DNA of 42,815 nt from an uncultured Bacteroidales bacterium (GCA_947165345.1 CAMVAA010000003.1:1-42815), one strand, 5' to 3'; shown: positions 1 to 8,540, numbered from the stretch's first letter. The notes: generated by a model from the sequence alone, not told the origin. Made by a program: numbers and translations.

Positions 1-828
1 CACACCCCCGGCAACCTGGCCGGTATCTATGCCATGCGCGAGGTGCTGCCCGGCGTGCCACAGGCGGCTGTGTTCGACACTGCCTTCCACAGCACCCTGC
101 CGCCGAAGAGCTACCTCTACGGTCTGCCCTACGAGATGTATGAGAAGTACGGCATACGCCGCTACGGTTTCCACGGCACGAGCCACAAGTTCGTGGCCGA
201 GAAGGCCGCCAAGATGATTGGAAAAGACTGGAACGACCTGAAGATTATCTCCTGCCACCTGGGCAGCGGAGCCTCCATAGCCGCCATCGACCACGGCAAG
301 AGCTTCGACACCACGATGGGTATGACGGCCCTCGAGGGCCTGGTGATGGGCTCGCGCTGCGGCGATGTGGACCCGGGCGTCATCCTCTACCTCATGGATC
401 AGGGCTTCGACAGCAAAGCCCTCACCAAGATGCTCTACAAGCAGAGCGGCCTCATAGGCATCAGCGGCGACAAGCAGGACATGCGCGACATCCGTGCCGG
501 CCGCGATGCCGGCGACGAGCGTGCCACCTACGCCTTCGACATGTTCGCCCAGCGCGTGAAACGCTACATCGGCGGCTATATGGCCGAGATGGGCGGCTGC
601 GACCTGCTGCTCTTCACCGGCGGCATCGGCGAGAACGCCTGGTTTATGCGCCATCCGATACTGGAAGGCCTTGAGTGCCTCGGCATCAAGGTGGACATGG
701 AGCTGAACGACAAGACGATGGGCGAGGATGTCATCCTGAGCACGCCCGACTCGAAGGTGGCCACCGTCGTCGTAACCACCGACGAGGAGTACGTCATCGC
801 CAGCGACACGTACAGGCTGGTGAAATAA
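1..828 (+). CDS. ackA: Acetate kinase, C-terminal part (5' end outside window)
   Basis: Cytosolic acetate kinase interconverts acetyl phosphate plus ADP with acetate plus ATP, the last step of fermentative acetate formation. The reading frame is open from base 1, so the start lies upstream; 275 codons remain of a family of about 400 residues. Family landmarks are visible: HTPGNLAGIYAMRE at the left edge, FDTAFHSTLP, the RYGFHGTSHK block, SCHLGSGASIAAI, TTMGMTALEGLVMGSRCGDVDPG, FTGGIGENA and the final DTYRLVK. The usual partner gene, phosphotransacetylase, cannot be seen because the window starts inside this gene. A strong terminator follows at 856-895. The call is secure; only the N-terminus is missing. 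Confidence 0.97.
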   Translation, partial: HTPGNLAGIYAMREVLPGVPQAAVFDTAFHSTLPPKSYLYGLPYEMYEKYGIRRYGFHGTSHKFVAEKAAKMIGKDWNDLKIISCHLGSGASIAAIDHGKSFDTTMGMTALEGLVMGSRCGDVDPGVILYLMDQGFDSKALTKMLYKQSGLIGISGDKQDMRDIRAGRDAGDERATYAFDMFAQRVKRYIGGYMAEMGGCDLLLFTGGIGENAWFMRHPILEGLECLGIKVDMELNDKTMGEDVILSTPDSKVATVVVTTDEEYVIASDTYRLVK

Positions 829-855
829 GGCGCCGACGAGACATTAATATCACTA

Positions 856-895
856 CCGAGACGGGCCAAAAGGCCCGCCTCGGTTATTTTTATTT
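856..895 (+). terminator. Rho-independent terminator of ackA
   Basis: A 12-bp GC-rich stem with one mismatch (ccgagacgggcc / ggcccgcctcgg) and an AAAA loop is followed by ttatttttatttt. It lies 28 bp after the ackA stop codon. Confidence 0.9.
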
Positions 896-924
896 TGCCA
901 TTTTAGGAAAAGTGCGTACTTTTG
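894..924 (+). promoter_or_regulatory. Bacteroidota-type promoter downstream of ackA
   Basis: TTTG at 894-897, exactly 19 bp, then TACTTTTG at 917-924 matches the Bacteroidota sigma-factor consensus TTTG-N19-TAnnTTTG. The first ORF of any size downstream begins 360 bp away at 1287, so the transcript has either a long leader or a separate non-coding product. Confidence 0.7.
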
Positions 925-1286
925 CATCGTCGTTTCCCACACAGCCGAAGCCCCCTCGAGAGCGACGGGACTTGCGGGCGGGGACGGCAGGACATATTAA
1001 AAGAGACGTGTAACAGCGTTTATCTGCGGCTGTTTTGAACTTCGCAACTTCTGAACTTAGTGTCGCAATAACGCAATGTTCCATGTCCCATGGTTCGGCA
1101 TACAATGGTCTAATTGTATACCATCAGCGTGGGCTTCGGCATTGCTTATTCTACACTAAGGGCAATGCGAAGGCCTAAAACAGCGGGATAAGCAAAGTGG
1201 CAGATTCCCGCGCTTCTTTTTATGTTTTTGCTTAAGATATGGAACCACCAGAATCATGGAATCTCGCTGGGTAATAATATAACATT
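925..1286 (+). other. Folded intergenic region, possible ncRNA or long 5' leader
   Basis: No convincing gene is seen here. The stretch contains several inverted repeats: aacagc/gctgtt (1012-1034), ccatg/catgg (about 1082-1094), atacaat/attgtat (about 1100-1120), a bulged stem cttc-g-gcattgc/gcaatgc-gaag (about 1132-1172), and a terminator-like gcggga/tcccgc pair (1183-1211) followed by cttctttttatgttttt. Promoter, stems and terminator-like end together would fit an RNA of about 280 nt. I do not recognise it as RNase P RNA, tmRNA, SRP RNA or 6S RNA. On the minus strand 1146-1253 reads into a short C-terminal-like peptide (GLRIALSVE, stop), which could instead be the decayed end of a gene. Confidence 0.3.
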
Positions 1287-1661
1287 ATGCAAAATGATAG
1301 TAAAATGAGTAAATTCCAGTTTAAGAAGCCGAAAAGACTGCCTGACTGGTCGTTTTCGAACCAAGTGTTACATTCCTACAAGTCGGAATACGACAAAACC
1401 ATGACCATCAAAAGGATGCGAAGTATTCTTGAGGACGGAAGTCCGTACTACACAATTGAAATCCGTAGACATAATGGTGCTGATGTTGGTGGAAATACTG
1501 TTTTAACGTATAAGGTAAAAAAACTGGACGATGACCAGACAAAATGTGATGAACAGTTGTTTGCGTGGATGTGTAAAAAAGGTAATGATTACTTCAAGCA
1601 TTTACATTTCGGTCCACTACACAGATTCGAATCTGCTATTTCAAGTATTATCAACAAATAA
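1287..1661 (+). CDS. Hypothetical protein, AT-rich orphan
   Basis: This 124-residue protein matches no family I recognise. It has no signal peptide or membrane segment, is rich in Lys, His and Tyr (KKPKRLPDWSF, HNGADVGGNTV, WMCKKGNDYFKHLHFG), and looks like a small soluble, basic cytosolic protein. A second Met at codon 7 (1305) is an alternative start. Base composition is clearly more AT-rich than the surrounding genes, and this continues into the first part of the next gene, so the two may have arrived together. Only 10 bp separate its stop from the next start, suggesting co-transcription. The function is unknown. Confidence 0.65.
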   Translation: MQNDSKMSKFQFKKPKRLPDWSFSNQVLHSYKSEYDKTMTIKRMRSILEDGSPYYTIEIRRHNGADVGGNTVLTYKVKKLDDDQTKCDEQLFAWMCKKGNDYFKHLHFGPLHRFESAISSIINK

Positions 1662-1671
1662 TTAATCAATT

Positions 1672-3981
1672 ATGAAACGTTTATTATCAATTTTCATCGC
1701 CATTGCAGCATGTGTGCAGATGGCTCATGCTTATGATTTCTCTGCAAATATCCCAAGTGGACAGACGTTGTATTTCTCATATACTTCCAACGGAAGCGTA
1801 TATATAAATCGTCCAGTAACAAATTATGGAGAATATAGTAGTTACGACGGTTATTCTAAACCATCCGGCAATTTGATTATTCCTGGATCGGTTATGCATA
1901 ATGGCATAAAATGGAATATTGAGTATATTTCCACATATGCGTTTTATGGATGCACTGGACTCTCTTCTGTATCAATATCTGATAGTATATCAAGTATTGG
2001 CGCAGGAGCTTTTAGTAATTGCACTAATCTCACATCAGCCATAATAGGTAATGGCGTGACTACTATTGGCTCTAACGCTTTTGGAAATTGCCAGTCTCTT
2101 GGTAGCATTACCATCTACAATATGAATTGTGCAGCGAACGCTAACTCGTTCTATGGGGTCAGTGCCAACGCGACGGTGAATGTTCCATGCGGGACGGCTG
2201 CCACGTATGCCGCTGCTACGGGGTGGAGCCAGTTTAACAACTTTACGGAGATGGCTGCACAGTACACAGCCACGGTCAGTTCGAGCAACAACACCATGGG
2301 TACCGCCTCGGCAAACAGCTGTGGCAATGTCGTCACCGCCACGGCCAACAGCGGCTACCACTTTGACCACTGGAGCGACGACAATACGGAGAATCCCCGC
2401 ACCCTTTCGCTCACTTCCAACATTGCACTCACCGCCTACTTCGCTCCCAACCAATATACGGTTAGCGTCACGGCCAGCGGGAATGGTACGGCCGAGGGCA
2501 CCGATACGGTGGACTACCTCGGAGAGGCTGTCCTCACGGCCACGCCTGCAACTGGCTACACCTTCAAGGGCTGGAAGATACGGCAGAACAACGCATGGAG
2601 CACAGACTACTACTCAACCGCCAATCCGCTGACATTGCAGGTAACAGAAGACATGCAATTCCTGGCTGTGTTCGAAAGAACAATACACTCGGTAACCGCC
2701 ATAGCCAACGACACCGCAATGGGCTACGTTACAGGTGGCGGAGAGGTGCAGTATGGATCATCGACGACACTCCGTGCATACGCCCGCACAGGATACCGCT
2801 TCACCGGCTGGAGTGACGGCTATACATCCAATTACCGGAACGTCACTGTAGTATCCGACACGACGTTTACGGCCAACTTCGAGACCATACCGCAGTACTC
2901 GCTTTCGCTTGGAGTGATCAACACGGCTATGGGAAGTGTGAGCGGTGGCGGCACATACTATGAGGGGACAACTGCCACATTTACGGCCACGCCCAATGTA
3001 GGCTATCGATTCATCGGCTGGAGCGACGGTGTGGCGGCGGCTTCGCGTTCCATTGCTATGTATGCAGACACCACCATCTCGGCCAACTTCGAGTATATCG
3101 ACTATATCATAACCGCCGTGTCCGGCAACACGCTTCGCGGCTCGGTGGATGGAATGGACACCGTACACTATGGTGAAGTGGTGACACTCACAGCTACGCC
3201 CAACGTACACTATACCTTCCAGTACTGGCAGAAAAACGACGGTAGCACATATGGCGAAAATCCGCTGACGATCACCGTCTCGGCCAATGGGTCATACACA
3301 GCATATTTCGTGGCCGAACAGCATTCAGTGTCGGTGTACAGCGATGGAGGAGGCACGGTGCGCATAGGCAATAGTGGTAATACTGGCAACTACGACTACT
3401 TCTCGCAGCTCACCCTCACCGCCACAGCCAACGGCAACAATGCCTTCCTGCGCTGGGAGGATGGCAACACATTCAACCCACGCACAGTAACTATCACCAG
3501 CGACACGACCTTCACAGCTTTGTTCTTGAATGGAACCACGGTATTGCACGACACCATCCACGACACGGTATATTTCAATCACTACACCCATGACACTACC
3601 TATATCAATAATTATGTACACGACACCGTCAGAATAAACACCTACCTGGTAGATACCACGATAGTGAACATCTATCAGTATGATACCACGATAAATAACT
3701 ACTACCAATATGACACAGTCGTGATAATTCGCGATACAGTGTATGCAACTGATGGAGTCAGCATTGCCGATATGCTGAACGCCAAGGTATACTCCACACA
3801 AGGGCAAATAGTTGTCGAAGGTGCTGAAGGTCGCCAAGTAACACTTTACGATGCTGTGGGACGGGTGCTGGCAACGCGGCGCGACGAAGGGCTTCCGGTA
3901 CGATTTGACGTGCCAGCAACTGGAACATACCTAGTCAAAGTAGGTGGCGCACCGGCACGCAGAATTGTTGTGGTGCGATGA
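1672..3981 (+). CDS. Secreted BspA-type LRR / InlB-like repeat protein with T9SS sorting domain
   Basis: Predicted cell-surface protein of 769 residues. In order: signal peptide (MKRLLSIFIAIAACVQMAHA); BspA/LRR_5-type leucine-rich repeats at about 60-155 (ISTYAFYGCTGLSSVSI, IGAGAFSNCTNLTSAII, IGSNAFGNCQSLGSITI) capped by VPCGTAATYAAATGWSQF; six InlB-B-like repeats of 65-75 residues at about 195-620, each with a GYxFxxW core and a final TANF/TAYF-type strand; a His-Asp-Thr-rich linker at about 625-695; and a C-terminal T9SS type A domain (about 705-769: VTLYDAVGRVLATRR, GTYLVKVG, RRIVVVR). LRR and InlB-like repeats usually mediate adhesion; that role is inferred. The LRR part is AT-rich and everything from about base 2140 is GC-rich, suggesting a domain join. 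Confidence 0.88.
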   Translation: MKRLLSIFIAIAACVQMAHAYDFSANIPSGQTLYFSYTSNGSVYINRPVTNYGEYSSYDGYSKPSGNLIIPGSVMHNGIKWNIEYISTYAFYGCTGLSSVSISDSISSIGAGAFSNCTNLTSAIIGNGVTTIGSNAFGNCQSLGSITIYNMNCAANANSFYGVSANATVNVPCGTAATYAAATGWSQFNNFTEMAAQYTATVSSSNNTMGTASANSCGNVVTATANSGYHFDHWSDDNTENPRTLSLTSNIALTAYFAPNQYTVSVTASGNGTAEGTDTVDYLGEAVLTATPATGYTFKGWKIRQNNAWSTDYYSTANPLTLQVTEDMQFLAVFERTIHSVTAIANDTAMGYVTGGGEVQYGSSTTLRAYARTGYRFTGWSDGYTSNYRNVTVVSDTTFTANFETIPQYSLSLGVINTAMGSVSGGGTYYEGTTATFTATPNVGYRFIGWSDGVAAASRSIAMYADTTISANFEYIDYIITAVSGNTLRGSVDGMDTVHYGEVVTLTATPNVHYTFQYWQKNDGSTYGENPLTITVSANGSYTAYFVAEQHSVSVYSDGGGTVRIGNSGNTGNYDYFSQLTLTATANGNNAFLRWEDGNTFNPRTVTITSDTTFTALFLNGTTVLHDTIHDTVYFNHYTHDTTYINNYVHDTVRINTYLVDTTIVNIYQYDTTINNYYQYDTVVIIRDTVYATDGVSIADMLNAKVYSTQGQIVVEGAEGRQVTLYDAVGRVLATRRDEGLPVRFDVPATGTYLVKVGGAPARRIVVVR

Positions 3982-4014
3982 GCCTATAGCAACACTGCAA
4001 CCAACCTAGAGCAT

Positions 4015-4043
4015 CCCCTGCCGCACAATAATGTGCGGCGGGG
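4015..4043 (+). terminator. Hairpin after the LRR/InlB protein gene
   Basis: cccc-t-gccgcac / gtgcggcgggg forms an 11-bp stem with one bulged T and an aataat loop, 33 bp after the stop codon. No T-run follows, so this may be an mRNA 3'-end stabiliser rather than a classical terminator. Confidence 0.5.
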
Positions 4044-4061
4044 CTGCGTTATAGGGGCACT

Positions 4062-5282
4062 ATGAAGAAGATAATCATGCCTTTGTTTCTGGTGGCGGCC
4101 ATGACGGCGGCCACAGCACAGTATCAGTTGCCCAACGCGGGCTTCGAGCAGTGGGACGGCGGTGAGACGTCGGAGCCGACCCACTGGAACTCATTCGCCA
4201 CGAGCGACGGCGACTATGCGAGCCTCGCCTCGTCGACGCACCATTACCGCCGCAGCGGGCACCGTCCGGGCGGTACGGGGAGCCGATACCTGACGATATA
4301 TACCAAGTCGATGCTTTTCGGGGCCGTGAAGGCCAACGGCAATATGACGACGGGTCGCATACATGCGGGGTCGATGTCGGCTTCGGACAGCGAGAACTAC
4401 AACTATACGCAGCGCGGCAACGGGAATCACAGCTGTCCGTTCACGGCGACGCCGGATTCGATGTATGTGTGGGTGAGCTACTATGCGTCGAGCGGCAGCT
4501 CGCAGGCGCAGGTGTCGGCTATACTGCACGGGGACAGCGACTTCAAGGCTCCCAACGAGGAGGGCAACGCTTCGAAGTACGCGGCCCGGGCGGTGGCGCG
4601 ATGCACGCGCACCACTTCGTCGGCGACGGCGATGCAGTGGCAGCGGCTGAAGGTGCCATTCGTGTACGACGGGAGCGCGGCGCCGGCGTATATGCTGGTC
4701 AACATCACGACCAACGTCACGCCTGGCGGCGGGAGCGCCAACGATTCGCTTTCGGTGGACGATATAGAGCTGATTTACAGTGCGTGGCTTACGGGCATCA
4801 GCCTTGACGGGCTGCCGCTGACCGCTTTCGAGAAGGGGAGGCTGGACTACAGGGTGCGGGTGGCGGACACGGGCGCCCTCACAACCACGGCCGTAGAGTG
4901 GGAGACGGAGGTGGCCGACGCCAGGGTTGAGATGGAGCGCAAGCGCTTGGACGACACCACGATGCGGGTCGAGCTGAGGGTCACGGCGGAGGACGGCGAG
5001 ACGGAGCACACGTACACGGTGACCCTGACGACCGACCCTGCGGCGCCGTCGGGGATAGACGCGGCGGAGGAGGGGAGCAGGATAGGAGTGTATCCGAATC
5101 CCACGACGCAGCGCATCACGGTGGAGGCCGACGGCGAGGTGACGATAGTAGACCTCGAGGGGCGCGAGCTGATGCGCAGGGAGGTGCACGGCAGGGAAGA
5201 GATAGACCTCGGCGGATGGCCGGACGGGGTGTACATGGTGCGCAGCGGGAATGGCGTGCGGCGCGTGGTGAAACGTGGATAA
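4062..5282 (+). CDS. Secreted PCMD-like protein with T9SS sorting domain
   Basis: A 406-residue exported protein. A signal peptide (MKKIIMPLFLVAAMTAATA, then Q) precedes NAGFEQWDGGETSEPTHWNSFAT, the opening typical of the PCMD family (putative carbohydrate-metabolism domain, a jelly-roll found in Bacteroidota glycan-related proteins). Residues about 245-330 (GISLDGLPLTAFEKGRLDYRV ... EHTYTVTLTT) resemble the cadherin-like beta sandwich often attached to it. The end (GVYPNPTTQRITVEADGEV ... LEGRELMRREV ... GVYMVRSG ... RRVVKRG) is a type IX sorting domain, so the protein is probably released or anchored at the cell surface. Substrate and enzymatic activity are unknown. The next gene starts 10 bp after this stop, suggesting one transcript. 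Confidence 0.82.
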   Translation: MKKIIMPLFLVAAMTAATAQYQLPNAGFEQWDGGETSEPTHWNSFATSDGDYASLASSTHHYRRSGHRPGGTGSRYLTIYTKSMLFGAVKANGNMTTGRIHAGSMSASDSENYNYTQRGNGNHSCPFTATPDSMYVWVSYYASSGSSQAQVSAILHGDSDFKAPNEEGNASKYAARAVARCTRTTSSATAMQWQRLKVPFVYDGSAAPAYMLVNITTNVTPGGGSANDSLSVDDIELIYSAWLTGISLDGLPLTAFEKGRLDYRVRVADTGALTTTAVEWETEVADARVEMERKRLDDTTMRVELRVTAEDGETEHTYTVTLTTDPAAPSGIDAAEEGSRIGVYPNPTTQRITVEADGEVTIVDLEGRELMRREVHGREEIDLGGWPDGVYMVRSGNGVRRVVKRG

Positions 5283-5292
5283 ACATCATGGT

Positions 5293-6873
5293 ATGAGCGC
5301 TGTGAAGAGATATGTGCTGCTCTTGCTGCTGCTGCCTGTGGCTGCCGCGGGGCAGACCAAGAAGAGCGAGCCGCTGTTCGACCAGGCGGTGGAGAAGAGT
5401 GTGGTGGGGCAGTATGAGGAGGCCATCAAGCTGCTGAGAAAGGCGGTGGATGTGGACCCGGGCTATGCGGAGGCGTGGCTGCTGCTGGGCAACCAGTATA
5501 TGGCGCTGGAGCTGTATGGCGAGGCGCGGGAGCAGTATGAGCGCTGCCTTGCGCTCAACCCCCAGAGCCGCCGCTGGCGCCAGGAGGCGGAGGAGGGGAT
5601 TGCCACGGCGTACTTCCGGCAGCATGCGGTGGAGAATCCGGTGCCGTTCAGGCCGGTGAACCTCGGGGCGAACGTGAACACGGAGGCCGACGAGTATATG
5701 CCGGCGCTGACGGCCGACTACAGGACGCTGGTGTTCACGCGGCGGGTGGCGCGGCGCAGCAGCACGCGGCGTGACCTGCCGCAGGAGGAGGATTTCTACA
5801 TTTCGCTGTACGACACGATGGAGCTCAACTGGGGGCCGGCGCAGCGGATGCCCGAGCCGCTGAACAGCAATGCCAACGAGGGCGCCCAGACGCTGTCGCA
5901 CGACGGGCGGCTGGTTGTCTTCACGGCCTGCGGCCGCAACGACGAGCCCACGGGCTGCGACCTGTACCTCAGCGTGCGCACGGCGCGCGGGTGGAGCCGG
6001 CCGCGCAATCTTGGCGCGCCGGTCAACACGGTCTACTGGGAGTCGTTTCCGTCGCTTTCCATTGACGGCTACACCCTCTACTTCGCCTCGAATCGGTCGG
6101 GCGGATACGGTGGCACCGACATCTGGTGCTGCACCCTCGAGGAGGGGCGGTGGAGCGAGCCTAAGAACCTGGGGCCAAGTATAAATACGCCTGGCGACGA
6201 GACTTCGCCGTATATCCATTTCGACGACCGCACGCTCTATTTCGCCTCCAACGGGCACAGGGGTATGGGCGGGTCGGACCTGTACAGGGCTAAACGCCTC
6301 GACGACAGTACGTGGGGCGAGGTGAAGAACCTCGGCTACCCAATCAATACTGCCGGCGACGAGGTGAACCTCATCGTGGCACCCGACGGTCGGACGGCCC
6401 TTTTCAGCAGCGACCGCTATGGCGGCTATGGCAAGCAGGACCTCTACTCGTTCGTGATGCCCGCTGCGGTGCGTCCGGAGCGTATAACATTCATAGACCC
6501 AGTGGTTCAGGCGGAGAATATGCTCACGTTGGGCGATACGGTCACCCTGCCGGGCATTTTCTTCCATACGGCCAGTGATGCGCTGATAGAGAGCTCGTTG
6601 GCGGAGTTGGACCGCTTGGCAGAAGCCCTAAAGCGCCGTCCGGGACTGCGGCTCGAGGTTGGCGGTCACACCGACGATGTGGGCAGCGACGCGGACAACC
6701 TCGTGCTGTCCGAGAAACGTGCCAAGGCGGTATATGACTACCTGATTTTATGTGGTGTAGACCCGCAGCGGCTCACCTATCGCGGGTATGGCGAGAGCCG
6801 TCCGGTGGCTGACAATGGCACTCCCGAGGGCCGTGCACGTAACCGTCGCACGACACTCACGCCTCTACGCTGA
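5293..6873 (+). CDS. TPR - PD40 propeller - OmpA protein (PorE-like architecture)
   Basis: A 526-residue periplasmic protein. I chose ATG 5293 because it gives a clean signal peptide (MSAVKRYVLLLLLLPVAAAG, then QTKK); the in-frame GTG at 5275 would add six residues in front of it. Domains: TPRs at about 25-100 (YEEAIKLLRKAVDVDPGYAE); five PD40/WD40-like blades at about 120-390 (LYFASNRSGGYGGTDIW, LYFASNGHRGMGGSDLY, ALFSSDRYGGYGKQDLY); and an OmpA peptidoglycan-binding domain at about 415-526 (GHTDDVGSDADNLVLSEKRA, RNRRT). The T9SS component PorE combines TPR, propeller, a carboxypeptidase-like domain and OmpA. The third of these is not evident here and there is no lipobox Cys, so this may be a paralogue rather than PorE itself. 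It sits directly after two T9SS cargo genes. Confidence 0.85.
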   Translation: MSAVKRYVLLLLLLPVAAAGQTKKSEPLFDQAVEKSVVGQYEEAIKLLRKAVDVDPGYAEAWLLLGNQYMALELYGEAREQYERCLALNPQSRRWRQEAEEGIATAYFRQHAVENPVPFRPVNLGANVNTEADEYMPALTADYRTLVFTRRVARRSSTRRDLPQEEDFYISLYDTMELNWGPAQRMPEPLNSNANEGAQTLSHDGRLVVFTACGRNDEPTGCDLYLSVRTARGWSRPRNLGAPVNTVYWESFPSLSIDGYTLYFASNRSGGYGGTDIWCCTLEEGRWSEPKNLGPSINTPGDETSPYIHFDDRTLYFASNGHRGMGGSDLYRAKRLDDSTWGEVKNLGYPINTAGDEVNLIVAPDGRTALFSSDRYGGYGKQDLYSFVMPAAVRPERITFIDPVVQAENMLTLGDTVTLPGIFFHTASDALIESSLAELDRLAEALKRRPGLRLEVGGHTDDVGSDADNLVLSEKRAKAVYDYLILCGVDPQRLTYRGYGESRPVADNGTPEGRARNRRTTLTPLR

Positions 6874-6929
6874 TTATATGTAGGTTAGCACGTTTGGCCC
6901 TACGCAACAGACCCTCCATCGGCAGGGCA

Positions 6930-6973
6930 GGGGGTAGGGTAGGGGTAGAGAGGGGGTAGAGAGGGGGTAGAGA
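6930..6973 (+). repeat. 11-bp G-rich tandem repeat, 4 units (site 1 of the dispersed family)
   Basis: Four consecutive 11-bp units: gggggtagggt, aggggtagaga, gggggtagaga, gggggtagaga. This is the reverse complement of TCTCTACCCCC, the unit seen at 16653, 26597 and 41027. It lies 56 bp after the OmpA-propeller gene, between convergent genes. The runs of five G could form a G-quadruplex on this strand. Confidence 0.9.
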
Positions 6974-7040
6974 GGCTGCGAAGAAGGCGTAGGGAAACAG
7001 TGTGTTGGGATTTTTGCGCAGCGCGAGTGGGGCAAGAGAA

Positions 7041-7087
7041 CGCCCTGCAGGTGTATAAGGCGCTGGTTCTTATGTACCTGCAGGGCG
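7041..7087. terminator. Long hairpin between convergent genes
   Basis: A perfect 12-bp arm (cgccctgcaggt / acctgcagggcg), a gt/gt internal loop, then a 5-bp ataag/cttat stem closed by a 9-base loop. It sits 20 bp beyond the pgi stop codon and probably ends pgi transcripts. Near-symmetry would let it act on both strands. Confidence 0.6.
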
Positions 7088-7106
7088 GAGAGGGGAGTCG
7101 GTCGGG

Positions 7107-8417
7107 TCAGAAGCCCGGTTTGCCGAGGAGGTGGAACATGTTCTTCTTGTAGAATTCGACGCCGGGCTGGTCGAAGGGGTTGACACCGAGGGTGTAGCCG
7201 CTTACGCCGCAGGCGAATTCGAAGAAGTAGATGAGTTGGCCAATGGTGTACTCGTCGATGCGTGGCACTTCGATCTGCAGCACGGGTACTCCGCCTTCGA
7301 CGTGGGCGGCTATGGTGCCGTCGGCTGCGCAGTCGTTGATTTCGGTGAGGGACTTGGAGGTCAGGTAGTTGATGCCGTCGAGGTTGCGTTCGTCGGTGGG
7401 TACGGGGACGTGCTGGGCGGGTTTGGCTACGCGGAGCATGGTTTCCATCATGAGGCGTTCGCCTTGCTGGACGTATTGTCCCATCGAGTGGAGGTCGGTT
7501 GTGATGGTGATGCTGTGTGGGAGAAGGCCGCGGCCATCCTTGCCTTCGCTTTCGCCATAGAGTTGTTTCCACCATTCGGCGAGGTAGCGGAGGTTGAGCT
7601 GGCATCCGACCAGCATTTCCACCTTGGTGCCTTTGCGGTAGAGCACGTTGCGTACGGCGGCGTACATGAGGGCCGGGTTTTCGGCGAGGCTGTTTTTGTC
7701 GAGGCAGACACGACGCATGTCGTGTGCACCCTGTATCAGGCGGTCAATGTCGAAGCCGGCGGCGGCGATGGGCAGGAGTCCGACCGGTGTCAGCACGGAG
7801 AAGCGGCCTCCCACGTTGTCGGGTATGACATACATCGGGTAGCCTTCCTGGGCGGCTATGTCGTGCAGAGCTCCGCGCCGGGCGTCGGTGATGGCGACGA
7901 TGCGTTGTGAGGCTTCGTCGCGGCCGTATTTCTTCTCGAGGTGAGCCTTAATGATGCGGAATGCGACGGCGGGCTCGGTGGTGGTGCCGCTCTTCGAGAT
8001 GACGCATACGGAGTAGTCCTCGTTGTCGAGCAGGTCGAGCAGCTGCGCATAGTAGTCTTCGCCGAGGGTGTGGCCGGCGTAGACGACGTAGGGGTGGGTT
8101 CCGTTGCGCCGGAAGGCGGCGAACTCTGACTGGAGTGCTTCGATCACCATGCGTGCGCCAAGATAGGACCCGCCGATGCCGACCACTACCAGCAGGCTAC
8201 TTTTCGCGGCAATCCTTGCGGCGTCAGCTTTGAGGCGCGACAGCATTTCGCCGTCGAGCTGTTCGGGCAGGTCCACCCAACCGAGGAAATCGCTTCCGGC
8301 AGCGTCGCCACGAAGCAGGTGCTCGCGAGCCGCCATCACGTCTGGGGCGATGGCATCGATCTCGGCCTGGTTGGCGAAACCGAGAACATGGCTGGTTTTT
8401 ACGATGATTTTTTCCAT
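7107..8417 (-). CDS. pgi: Glucose-6-phosphate isomerase
   Basis: This cytosolic enzyme interconverts glucose 6-phosphate and fructose 6-phosphate in glycolysis and gluconeogenesis. The 436 residues match the short (about 445-residue) bacterial form. Seen in order: VVVGIGGSYLGARMVIEAL (sugar-phosphate-binding loop), VISKSGTTTEPAVAFRI (SIS-domain phosphate-binding signature), NVGGRFSVLTPVGLLPIAAAG, LAEWWKQLYGESEGKDGRG (catalytic-Glu region), STDLHSMGQ-like TDLHSMGQYVQQG and ETMLRV, and near the end GVNPFDQPGVEFYKKNMF. The start is the only ATG that fits the family N-terminus. It is a single gene, divergent from the OmpA-like porin gene with 220 bp between them; both its ends face intergenic DNA. 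Confidence 0.96.
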   Translation of the reverse strand: MEKIIVKTSHVLGFANQAEIDAIAPDVMAAREHLLRGDAAGSDFLGWVDLPEQLDGEMLSRLKADAARIAAKSSLLVVVGIGGSYLGARMVIEALQSEFAAFRRNGTHPYVVYAGHTLGEDYYAQLLDLLDNEDYSVCVISKSGTTTEPAVAFRIIKAHLEKKYGRDEASQRIVAITDARRGALHDIAAQEGYPMYVIPDNVGGRFSVLTPVGLLPIAAAGFDIDRLIQGAHDMRRVCLDKNSLAENPALMYAAVRNVLYRKGTKVEMLVGCQLNLRYLAEWWKQLYGESEGKDGRGLLPHSITITTDLHSMGQYVQQGERLMMETMLRVAKPAQHVPVPTDERNLDGINYLTSKSLTEINDCAADGTIAAHVEGGVPVLQIEVPRIDEYTIGQLIYFFEFACGVSGYTLGVNPFDQPGVEFYKKNMFHLLGKPGF

Positions 8418-8540
8418 TTTTATTGGTGCTTGTTGATAAATTGTTCAATACTTTTCGCCAGTTTTTGCATGCCTCCGCAAAAAAGTTGAGAGCCTAACTG
8501 CAATATTTTCTTGAAATTAACGAAAGTGAGAAAAAAATAT

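Noticed and set aside
1146-1254. Gene remnant on the minus strand ending GLRIALSVE
   Set aside because: The resemblance to C-terminal tails of Bacteroidales surface or SUMF1-like proteins is from memory and only nine residues long; kept as an alternative in a finding, not called as a pseudogene.
5275-5292. GTG start for the TPR-propeller-OmpA gene
   Set aside because: It would put six extra residues before a signal peptide that starts well at ATG 5293 and would overlap the previous gene.
5116-6567. 483-residue minus-strand ORF
   Set aside because: Arg/Pro/His-rich composition is typical of a GC-rich antisense frame; the plus strand holds clear TPR, propeller and OmpA domains.
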